A DNA stretch of 13,025 bases, from assembly GCA_028706415.1 (NCBI GenBank), contig JAQWBK010000017.1:1-13025 (forward strand). Reading direction: 5' to 3'. Source of the stretch: Oscillospiraceae bacterium. GTDB lineage: Bacteria > Bacillota > Clostridia > Oscillospirales > Acutalibacteraceae. Position numbers and translations under genes: made by a program. The notes below the pieces were generated by a model. The model was not told the DNA's origin. It searched no databases and saw nothing but the letters and a program-made list of their open reading frames with translations. This document shows, one piece after another, positions 7,889 through 13,025 of this stretch (its first letter is position 1; each line of letters opens with the position of its first letter).

Positions 7889-8806
7889 CTAAGGCAGAAT
7901 ATTACCGGCTGCACGGTAAATCTCATACCACTCGCTTCGGGTAAGCTTAATATCGACTGCACTGCATATTTCCTTCAATCTGCTTGGCTTCATGGTGCCG
8001 GAAATGGGTTGCATTTGTGCCGGATGCCGTAAAAGCCAGGCAATCACAATTGTGGTATTGGTTACATTATATTTCTCTGCAATTTCATTTATCTTGGTGT
8101 TCAGCTCGGGGAATTTATCGTTATCGAGATAAACCCCCTCAAAAAAGCCATACTGGAAGGGTGACCAGGGCTGGATGGTGATATCATTAAGGCGGCAATA
8201 ATCCAGAATACTGCCGTCACGGTCAACAGCCGATGAGTTTTCCATGTTGACATTCATGCCGTTACCTATCATATTTGCGTTGGTGATGCTTAATTGAAGC
8301 TGATTGGCAACCAAAGGTTGCCTGACATATTTCTTGAGAAGCTCAATTTGCATGGGCTTCTGATTTGATACGCCGAAATTCCTGACCTTTCCCGTCGACT
8401 CTAAAATATCAAAGGCCTCGGCAACCTCCTCAGGCTCTACCAATGCATCGGGGCGGTGGAGCAACAGAACATCAAGATAATCGGTTTTAAGTCTCTTTAG
8501 GCTGCCCTCAACCGATTTTAGAATATGCTCTTTTGAAAAATCAAACATTCCCTTGCGAATTCCGCATTTTGACTGGAGCAGTATTTTCTCCCTGACATCG
8601 TCGTTCATATGGATGGCATCTGCAAAAATCTCTTCACAGCTGCCCCCGCCGTATATATCGGCGTGGTCAAAAAAGTTTAACTGTATATCCAGTGCTGTTT
8701 GAATAAATTTCTCTGCCTGGGCAGGTTTAAGTGCGCTCATTCTCATACATCCGACCGCAATAACAGGTACATTTAGGTCTGAACTTCCCAGTTTCATTGT
8801 TTTCAT
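7889..8806 (-). CDS. Aldo/keto reductase, YdhF-like
   Basis: This is a 305-residue cytoplasmic NAD(P)H-dependent oxidoreductase of the aldo/keto reductase barrel family. The catalytic tetrad is visible: D47 and Y52 in FDHADIYGGGSCEEIF, K80 in LLQSKCGI and H117 in LLLHRPDAL. FGVSNQ and, near the C-terminus, IAWLLRHPAQMQPISGT form the cofactor-binding side. The sequence resembles E. coli YdhF more than the sugar-type reductases (shared HADIYGG, HRPDPL/HRPDAL, SGKVRHFGVSN/TGKVRNFGVSN). The physiological substrate cannot be deduced. The start ATG at 8806 has GAGG seven bases upstream. It is the first gene of a leftward operon with the Nif3 protein and rqcH, and a promoter candidate lies 35-63 bases upstream. 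Nothing links its function clearly to the two downstream genes. Confidence 0.93.
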   Translation of the reverse strand: MKTMKLGSSDLNVPVIAVGCMRMSALKPAQAEKFIQTALDIQLNFFDHADIYGGGSCEEIFADAIHMNDDVREKILLQSKCGIRKGMFDFSKEHILKSVEGSLKRLKTDYLDVLLLHRPDALVEPEEVAEAFDILESTGKVRNFGVSNQKPMQIELLKKYVRQPLVANQLQLSITNANMIGNGMNVNMENSSAVDRDGSILDYCRLNDITIQPWSPFQYGFFEGVYLDNDKFPELNTKINEIAEKYNVTNTTIVIAWLLRHPAQMQPISGTMKPSRLKEICSAVDIKLTRSEWYEIYRAAGNILP

Positions 8807-8840
8807 TACAAAACCTCTTTTCTAAGAATGCTTGGTATAT

Positions 8841-8869
8841 ATTTTATCACATATAAGGATATAAGTCGA
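8841..8869 (-). promoter_or_regulatory. Putative promoter of the reductase-nif3-rqcH operon
   Basis: On the minus strand, TCGACT (8869-8864) is followed after 17 bases by TAAAAT (8846-8841). A TGA directly before it gives the extended -10 form TGATAAAAT. The expected transcription start is near 8834, leaving a leader of about 28 bases that contains the GAGG ribosome site. The -35 is only a 4 of 6 match, so this is a moderate call from pattern alone. Confidence 0.45.
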
Positions 8870-8886
8870 TTATTTTCATAAATCGT

Positions 8887-8902
8887 ATGACCGTTGGGTC
8901 AT
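8887..8902. promoter_or_regulatory. Operator-like 16-bp inverted repeat
   Basis: ATGACC-gttg-GGTCAT is a perfect 6-bp inverted repeat with a 4-bp centre. It lies in the divergent intergenic region 18 bp upstream of the -35 of the leftward promoter and about 90 bp upstream of the ilvB promoter. A smaller inverted repeat CGATT/AATCG (8867-8871, 8881-8885) lies between it and the leftward -10. Its size and symmetry suit a dimeric repressor or activator, but no regulator gene is present in the window. The rest of 8903-8990 is AT-rich with nothing I can name. Confidence 0.35.
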
Positions 8903-8990
8903 TCTTACCCGAAATCCTATCGTATTAATATGCTAATTCGTTAAATTTATAAATTATTTTATTTATTATCCCGACTTGGTCCAAAATGTA

Positions 8991-9019
8991 TTGACTGAAT
9001 GTTTGATTAAATATATAAT
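8991..9019 (+). promoter_or_regulatory. Putative sigma-A promoter of ilvBN
   Basis: TTGACT (8991-8996), a 17-bp spacer and TATAAT (9014-9019) form a near-consensus housekeeping promoter. Transcription would start near 9026, giving a leader of about 48 nt before ilvB. That is too short for a T-box or a peptide attenuator, so if this promoter is used, control must act at initiation or translation. Confidence 0.7.
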
Positions 9020-9074
9020 ATTTTGTGATAGTGCTGTATACTTACTCCAACTGATGATTGTGAGGATTAGATAA

Positions 9075-10697
9075 ATGATAACCGGTGCCTTTGCCATGGT
9101 GAAATGTCTGGAGCAGGAAGGTGTTCGGGTGGCTTTCGGCTATCCCGGCGCAGCTATCTGCCCCTTTTATGATGCGCTTATTGACAGTAATATTCACCAT
9201 GTGCTTGTCCGAACCGAGCAGAACGCAGCCCATGCGGCAAGCGGTTATGCGCGTATTTCGGGCGGGGTGGGCGTGTGCATTGCCACATCCGGCCCGGGTG
9301 CTACCAATCTTCTCACCGGAATTGCCTCGGCCTATATGGATTCAATTCCGTTGGTGGTCATAACAGGTCAGGTACGCAGTGATCTGCTCGGACGAGATGT
9401 GTTCCAGGAGGTCGATATTACAGGCGCGGCCGAACCCTTTACCAAGCATTCATACCTTGTAAAAAAGGCGGAGCATCTACCCCGAATTTTTAAAGAAGCG
9501 TTTCATATTGCATCAACCGGCCGTCCCGGTCCGGTGCTTATTGATATACCAATTGATATTCAAAAGGCATCGCTTTCAGAATTTGATTACGACAAGCCTG
9601 TCGATATAATCGGTTATAAACCTAGTGTTCAGGGGCATTCACTTCAAATTAAAAAGGCAATACAAGCCATAATTTCGAGCAAGCGACCGGTCTTATGCGC
9701 CGGAGGCGGGGTTTTTTCGGCCAATGCTTGTGGCCAGCTAAAAGACTTTATCGAGGGTTGTAATATTCCGGTCATCTCCACCATGATGGGTATTGGTGCC
9801 CTGCCCACCAAGCATCCTCTTAATATGGGTATGTTGGGCAGTCACGGCTGTGTTGCCGCCAACAAAGCCATACGGGATGCCGACCTTGTAATACTTGCCG
9901 GTGCCCGTGTGGGTGACCGCGCTGTTGCCTCCCCCGGGCAGGTAGCAAGCCGTGCAAAAATCATACACATTGATGTTGACCCTGCCGAAATCGGTAAAAA
10001 CATGCCGGCGCACATACCGATTGTGGGTGATCTTAAAAATGTTCTTGAAGAGTTTATAAAAAGCTGCGAATGGAAAGCACCGGAGGAATGGGTGAATAAG
10101 GTTACCGACCGTAAGCAGCGTTATTCTCGGGTGGAAATTCCCCTTGTGGAGGGATTTGTCGAGCCCAAGAGATTTATGCGTGCCCTGTCCCATAAAATGG
10201 ACAAGGATGCGATTATTTGTGCCGATGTGGGTCAGAACCAGATATGGTCTGCCAACTATTGCACAATAGATAACGGGCGGTTTTTGACCTCGGGGGGCTT
10301 GGGCACAATGGGCTATTCCATCCCCTGCGCCGTGGGTGCTAAAGCCGCCGCTCCCCAGCGTCAGGTTTGCGCCGTCTGCGGTGACGGCTCCTTCCAAATG
10401 AGCATGATGGAGCTTGCCACCCTTTGTCAGGAAAATCTCGGGGTTAAGATTATTATTATGTGTAACACCCGTCTTGGGATGGTGCGCGAGCTTCAAGATA
10501 TGCATTTCGGTTGCCGTCACTGTGGTGTATACTTAAATGGTAGCCCCGATTTCGTGTCGTTGGCGGGTGCTTACGGTATTACCGCCCGATCGGTTTCATC
10601 CAATGAGGAGGCCGAGTCGGCAATTGATGAAATGCTTGCATCCGACAGCCCTTATTTACTTGTTTGTAATGTCAGCCCCGATTATTCGTCACTATAA
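9075..10697 (+). CDS. ilvB: Acetohydroxyacid (acetolactate) synthase large subunit
   Basis: This thiamine-diphosphate enzyme condenses two pyruvates to 2-acetolactate, or pyruvate with 2-ketobutyrate to acetohydroxybutyrate, the first common step of valine, leucine and isoleucine synthesis. It has 540 residues. The N-terminal cofactor domain has FGYPGAA and the activating glutamate E48 in RTEQNAAHAASGYAR, followed by SGPGATNLLTG. The FAD-type central domain follows, and the C-terminal domain has GDGSF at 436-440 with the metal-binding asparagine N464. Adjacent ilvN and ilvC point to the biosynthetic enzyme, not catabolic AlsS. Three positions normally conserved around the herbicide channel differ (R101, V109, L473). 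The C-terminus stops at NVSPDYSSL, shorter than the 560-590 residues common elsewhere. No frameshift is apparent, because a clean ribosome site for ilvN overlaps the stop. GAGGA at 9062-9066, 8 nt before ATG 9075, fixes the start. Confidence 0.94.
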   Translation: MITGAFAMVKCLEQEGVRVAFGYPGAAICPFYDALIDSNIHHVLVRTEQNAAHAASGYARISGGVGVCIATSGPGATNLLTGIASAYMDSIPLVVITGQVRSDLLGRDVFQEVDITGAAEPFTKHSYLVKKAEHLPRIFKEAFHIASTGRPGPVLIDIPIDIQKASLSEFDYDKPVDIIGYKPSVQGHSLQIKKAIQAIISSKRPVLCAGGGVFSANACGQLKDFIEGCNIPVISTMMGIGALPTKHPLNMGMLGSHGCVAANKAIRDADLVILAGARVGDRAVASPGQVASRAKIIHIDVDPAEIGKNMPAHIPIVGDLKNVLEEFIKSCEWKAPEEWVNKVTDRKQRYSRVEIPLVEGFVEPKRFMRALSHKMDKDAIICADVGQNQIWSANYCTIDNGRFLTSGGLGTMGYSIPCAVGAKAAAPQRQVCAVCGDGSFQMSMMELATLCQENLGVKIIIMCNTRLGMVRELQDMHFGCRHCGVYLNGSPDFVSLAGAYGITARSVSSNEEAESAIDEMLASDSPYLLVCNVSPDYSSL

Positions 10698-10710
10698 GGA
10701 GGAATGCCGC

Positions 10711-11214
10711 ATGAAATATACCATATCGGTGCTTGTCGAGAACCATGCCGGCGTGCTATCCAAGGTGTCTGGGCTGTTCTCCCGCCGTGGCTTCAATATT
10801 GATTCGTTGGCGGTCGGGGTTACCGAGGATGCAGCCATATCCCGTATGACAATAGTGGTGGAGGGCGATGAGTATGTGGTTGAGCAGATTGAAAAGCAGC
10901 TTAACAAGCTTATCCCTGTCATCAAGGTGAAAACCCTTTTACCCACCGAAACAATAGCCCGCACCCTATCCCTGTTCAAGGTTTCGGCTGCGACCGGTCA
11001 GCGTGAGGACATTATGCGTATTTCCGAGTTAATGGGGGCGCGGATTGTTGATGTTACCCGTTCAACCCTCACCCTTGAATTTTCCGATACCGCCGAGCGC
11101 ACCGAAACTCTCGAAACCCTGTTGCGCCCTTACGGAATAAAAGAAGTCGTCAGAACCGGCATAATAGCCCTTGAAAAGGGTGCCAATGCCACCCGCACAA
11201 CAAAAAAGTCCTAA
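10711..11214 (+). CDS. ilvN: Acetohydroxyacid synthase small (regulatory) subunit
   Basis: This is a 167-residue regulatory subunit that binds IlvB, raises its activity and usually confers feedback inhibition by valine. An N-terminal ACT domain covers about 1-75 (ISVLVENHAGVLSKVSGLFS, RRGFNIDSLAVG). The family C-terminal domain contains ELMGARIVDVTRSTLTLEFS. The length is typical of the short bacterial small subunit. The frame is open further upstream inside ilvB, but the ATG at 10711 is chosen because AAGGAGG at 10696-10702 sits 8 nt before it and overlaps the ilvB stop, implying coupled translation. The N-terminus also starts exactly where the family does. The gene is followed almost at once by repeat copy D, which separates it from ilvC. 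Confidence 0.95.
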   Translation: MKYTISVLVENHAGVLSKVSGLFSRRGFNIDSLAVGVTEDAAISRMTIVVEGDEYVVEQIEKQLNKLIPVIKVKTLLPTETIARTLSLFKVSAATGQREDIMRISELMGARIVDVTRSTLTLEFSDTAERTETLETLLRPYGIKEVVRTGIIALEKGANATRTTKKS

Positions 11215-11219
11215 TGCTA

Positions 11220-11359
11220 ATATCCGACTAAAGCCTTAACATCTTTCCGGTCTTTTTTGCACGGGCTTGGTTCTCCTCCTTGCCGGGCGCCAGCCCGCCT
11301 GCGTCGTCGGCCTTGCCCGACACAAAAAATCCTCGGAAACCTTATCAATATTTTAGTAT
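11220..11359 (-). mobile_element. MITE-like palindromic element, copy D (about 140 bp, inverted, divergent)
   Basis: Read on the minus strand from 11359, the element starts ATACT. It shares with copies A and B the core CGACGCAGGCGGGC, the loop tggc and GCCCGGCAAGGAGGA, with the central hairpin at 11284-11297. The arms are self-complementary: TTTCCGAGGATTTTTTGTG on one side matches TTTCCGG...TTTTTTGCAC from the other. Its outer ends differ from those of A, B and C, so it is a separate subtype or an older decayed copy. The left boundary (11219-11222) is estimated from symmetry. It starts about five bases after the ilvN stop and ends about 20 bases before the ilvC promoter. Confidence 0.72.
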
Positions 11360-11378
11360 AAGCACCACCCACGATGTT

Positions 11379-11407
11379 TTGCGAATCCTCATTATATATG
11401 TTATACT
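11379..11407 (+). promoter_or_regulatory. Putative extended -10 promoter of ilvC
   Basis: TTGCGA (11379-11384), a 17-bp spacer and TATACT (11402-11407), with TGT directly before the -10, give the extended form TGTTATACT. Transcription would begin near 11414 with a leader of about 65 nt. This suggests that ilvC can be expressed separately from ilvBN. Confidence 0.5.
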
Positions 11408-11423
11408 TCTCAATCAGATTAGT

Positions 11424-11463
11424 GTTAATTCGCATTATCATAAAATTAACCGTATAAAACGGT
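11424..11463 (+). other. Inverted repeats in the ilvC leader
   Basis: GTTAATT (11424-11430) pairs with AATTAAC (11444-11450), and ACCGT (11449-11453) pairs with ACGGT (11459-11463). The two hairpins overlap by two bases, so they could be mutually exclusive. The second ends three bases before the AGGAGG ribosome site at 11466-11471. These are weak, AT-rich structures. No T-box sequence or leader peptide is evident, so a regulatory role is only a possibility. Confidence 0.25.
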
Positions 11464-11478
11464 ACAGGAGGTAATTCC

Positions 11479-12471
11479 ATGGCAAAAATCTATTATCAAA
11501 GCGATTGTAATCTTGGCCTGCTGAAAGGCAAAACCGTTGCTGTTATCGGGTACGGCTCTCAGGGACATGCACACGCGCTTAATCTTCATGAAAGCGGCGT
11601 GGATGTCATTGTGGGTCTATATGACGGTTCAAAAAGCTGGGCAATAGCTCAGAATGCCGGGCTCAAGGTTATGACCACGGCAGACGCCACCAAAGCGGCT
11701 GAAATTATAATGATTCTTATCAACGACGAGCGTCAGGCCGATATGTACAATAAGGATATCGCCCCAAATCTGACTGCCGGAAAAGCCCTTGCCTTTGCAC
11801 ACGGCTTTAACATTCACTTCGGGCAGATCGTTCCGCCTTCGGATGTCGATGTGTTCATGATTGCACCCAAAGGACCGGGTCACACTGTGCGCAGCGAATA
11901 TGTTGAGGGTAAAGGCGTTCCATGTCTTGTCGCCATCCATCAGGATGCCACCAATCGGGCACTTGATATTGCTCTTGCGTATGCTGCCGGTATAGGCGGG
12001 TCGCGTGCAGGCGTTCTGGAAACCACCTTTAAGGACGAAACCGAAACCGACCTTTTTGGTGAGCAGGCGGTTCTTTGCGGCGGTGTAACAGCCCTGATGA
12101 AGGCCGGATTTGAAACACTTGTAGAGGCAGGATATGCCCCTGAAAATGCGTATTTTGAGTGCATACATGAGATGAAGCTGATTGTTGACCTTGTTTATAA
12201 AGGCGGCTTTTCCATGATGCGTTATTCTATTTCGGATACTGCCGAGTTCGGGGATTACGAAACAGGCAAGCGTCTTGTCACCGATGAAACCAAGAAGGAA
12301 ATGAAGAATATACTCAGCGAAATTCAGGACGGAACCTTTGCCTCCAAATGGATAAACGAAAACAAGGTAGGGCGTTCGCACTTCAATGCCTGCCGTCGCA
12401 TTGAATCCTCCCATGAATTAGAGTCTGTGGGTAAAGAGCTGCGCAAAATGTACAGCTGGAATGAAGAGTAA
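11479..12471 (+). CDS. ilvC: Ketol-acid reductoisomerase, class I
   Basis: This enzyme converts acetolactate or acetohydroxybutyrate to the dihydroxy acid by a magnesium-dependent alkyl shift and NAD(P)H reduction, the second step of branched-chain amino acid synthesis. The 330-residue length is the short class I form. The Rossmann domain has VIGYGSQGHAHALNL (glycines 24, 26 and 29) and the cofactor loop GLYDGSKSW at 46-54. Active-site residues include H108 and K131. The C-terminal knotted domain supplies metal ligands D191 and E195 (ETDLFGEQ), E227 and E231 (FECIHE) and the SISDTAEFGDY motif. AGGAGG at 11466-11471, 7 nt before the ATG, fixes the start. It is transcribed after ilvBN, probably from its own promoter, and ends 7 bp before repeat copy B. 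The aspartate at 49, in place of a frequent basic residue nearby, bears on cofactor preference. Confidence 0.97.
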   Translation: MAKIYYQSDCNLGLLKGKTVAVIGYGSQGHAHALNLHESGVDVIVGLYDGSKSWAIAQNAGLKVMTTADATKAAEIIMILINDERQADMYNKDIAPNLTAGKALAFAHGFNIHFGQIVPPSDVDVFMIAPKGPGHTVRSEYVEGKGVPCLVAIHQDATNRALDIALAYAAGIGGSRAGVLETTFKDETETDLFGEQAVLCGGVTALMKAGFETLVEAGYAPENAYFECIHEMKLIVDLVYKGGFSMMRYSISDTAEFGDYETGKRLVTDETKKEMKNILSEIQDGTFASKWINENKVGRSHFNACRRIESSHELESVGKELRKMYSWNEE

Positions 12472-12478
12472 ACGCTTC

Positions 12479-12636
12479 ATACTGTTCTCAAGTAAAAAGT
12501 GAGACAAAATTTGCGAGGATGTTTTTTGTGTGTTAAGGCAGACGACGCAGGCGGGCTGACGCCCGGCAAGGAGGATAACGCAGACAGACGAAAAACAAAC
12601 CGCAAAGACAGGATGATTTTAATCAGGGATTAGTAT
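12479..12636 (+). mobile_element. MITE-like palindromic element, copy B (158 bp)
   Basis: This copy has the same length and orientation as copy A, with six substitutions by eye across 158 bp, ATACTG at the left end and AGTAT at the right. The central hairpin CGGGC-tgac-GCCCG and the long self-complementary arms are retained. It lies between the ilvC stop codon (7 bp away) and the ilvC terminator (8 bp away), the same arrangement as copy A. The near identity of A and B argues for recent spread or for homogenisation. Confidence 0.85.
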
Positions 12637-12644
12637 AAGTTTTA

Positions 12645-12677
12645 AAAAAGCGCGCCTTTTTGTAAGGCGCGCTTTTT
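12645..12677. terminator. Strong rho-independent terminator of ilvC
   Basis: A perfect 14-bp stem, AAAAAGCGCGCCTT with AAGGCGCGCTTTTT, has a 5-base loop (tttgt). The right arm ends in five T and the left arm starts in an A-run, so it can work in both directions. It lies about 175 bp after the ilvC stop because repeat B sits in between. Confidence 0.9.
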
Positions 12678-12705
12678 CCCGGTGTTTATCGGATTTTTGT
12701 TAGAT

Positions 12706-12902
12706 TAATGCCGCTAATACTGTTCTCAAGTAAAAGGTGAGACAAAATTTGCGAGGATATTTTTCGTCATGCAAGGCGGAGGAGGAGAGCGGGCTGCCGC
12801 CCGCCGACCTCAACAACGCTGTATGGCGGAAAACAGACCGCAAAGATGTCTTGATTTTTACTTGAGAGCAGTATAAAGTGTGTTGACACCTTAGCGGCAT
12901 TA
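12706..12902. terminator. Second terminator-like hairpin, interrupted by repeat copy C
   Basis: Perfect 12-bp arms TAATGCCGCTAA (12706-12717) and TTAGCGGCATTA (12891-12902) flank repeat copy C. The right arm is followed by GTTTTGTT. Removing the repeat with one TA leaves a compact hairpin with a 19-base loop that itself holds GTGT-gttg-ACAC. I read this as an older terminator of the convergent genes split by the insertion. Confidence 0.55.
12717..12874 (+). mobile_element. MITE-like palindromic element, copy C (158 bp, best preserved ends)
   Basis: The left end ATACTGTTCTCAAGTAAAA and the reverse complement of the right end ATACTGCTCTCAAGTAAAA match at 18 of 19 positions, giving clear terminal inverted repeats. 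The internal arms also pair: TTTGCGAGG and TTTTTCGTCATGCA against TTTGCGG and TTTTCCGCCATACA. The centre is GCGGGC-tgcc-GCCCGC. The length equals copies A and B, but the core around the centre differs from theirs. It contains no protein-coding gene. It lies inside an inverted repeat, which suggests insertion into a terminator. Confidence 0.85.
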
Positions 12903-12918
12903 GTTTTGTTAATCGGTA

Positions 12919-13025
12919 TTATTTATCCTCAATGATCGACGGAGTGCCGGTCGGTAAAACAATTTCGGCTGCGTTTGATGTGTCGCTTTCCATTATCTCC
13001 TTGAACTGATCCCCATCCATCTTTT
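12919..13025 (-). CDS. 3' end of an unrecognised protein, running off the window
   Basis: On the minus strand a frame enters at the window edge and ends at TAA (12921-12919). The last 34 residues begin KMDGDQFKEIMESD and end LPTGTPSIIEDK. The segment is acidic, has ordinary codon use, and is followed by the hairpin at 12706-12902, which would serve as its terminator. The tail is too short to assign to a family. It is convergent with ilvC. Confidence 0.6.
   Translation of the reverse strand, partial: KMDGDQFKEIMESDTSNAAEIVLPTGTPSIIEDK

Noticed and set aside
8944..8955. 12-bp palindrome AATTTATAAATT upstream of ilvB
   Set aside because: It consists only of A and T in a very AT-rich stretch, so chance is the simplest explanation.
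8903..9074. T-box or leader-peptide attenuator upstream of ilvB
   Set aside because: No T-box-like GGTGGAACCGCG sequence, no branched-chain-codon-rich leader ORF and no terminator hairpin are visible. The predicted leader is only about 48 nt.
10537..10710. Upstream extension of the ilvN reading frame
   Set aside because: The frame is open into ilvB, but the added residues do not resemble the family, and the strong AAGGAGG site fixes the ATG at 10711.
11629..12414. 261-codon open frame antisense to ilvC
   Set aside because: It is a shadow of a strongly recognised gene, has no domain motifs and shows a biased composition dictated by the opposite strand. The same holds for the 260-codon frame antisense to ilvB (9738-10520) and several frames antisense to ftsK.
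5122..12874. CRISPR array
   Set aside because: The repeats are about 158 bp, few, far apart and themselves palindromic throughout. There is no short repeat-spacer periodicity and no cas gene.

Overview
The window reads as a chromosomal segment of a Firmicute, most likely class Clostridia (Oscillospirales-like). The signs are an FtsK/SpoIIIE translocase, a clostridial-type ilvBNC cluster, RqcH and a short Nif3 protein, strong AGGAGG-type ribosome binding sites, sigma-A-like promoters and a Gram-positive lipoprotein signal. The taxonomic call is inference from gene families; no rRNA or tRNA gene is present to anchor it. Almost all coding sequence is housekeeping. The unusual material lies between the genes.

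Left block (1-5122, + strand): the 3' part of an FtsK/SpoIIIE-type DNA translocase (its start lies before the window), then a YgiQ-type radical SAM protein, then a ComEC-like metallo-beta-lactamase lipoprotein. The three are tightly packed and probably co-transcribed. A 158-bp palindromic repeat (copy A) and a hairpin terminator close this block.

Middle block (5324-8806, - strand): a second operon, transcribed leftwards in the order YdhF-like aldo/keto reductase, Nif3-like dinuclear metal protein, RqcH (ribosome quality control). It converges on the first block. An AT-rich divergent intergenic region (8807-9074) holds a promoter for each direction and a perfect 16-bp operator-like palindrome.

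Right block (9075-12471, + strand): ilvB, ilvN and ilvC, encoding acetohydroxyacid synthase large and small subunits and ketol-acid reductoisomerase, the first two steps of branched-chain amino acid synthesis. ilvC is separated from ilvBN by repeat copy D and seems to have its own extended -10 promoter. After ilvC come repeat copy B, a strong terminator, repeat copy C inserted inside a second hairpin, and the 3' end of an unrecognised gene on the - strand that runs off the window.

The most notable feature is a family of four MITE-like palindromic elements. Three are exactly 158 bp between their ATACT...AGTAT ends and one is about 140 bp. All sit next to stop codons or terminators, and their cores and ends look exchanged between copies. 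I found no CRISPR array, prophage, transposase gene, tRNA or T-box in the window. No previously undescribed multi-gene system is evident.
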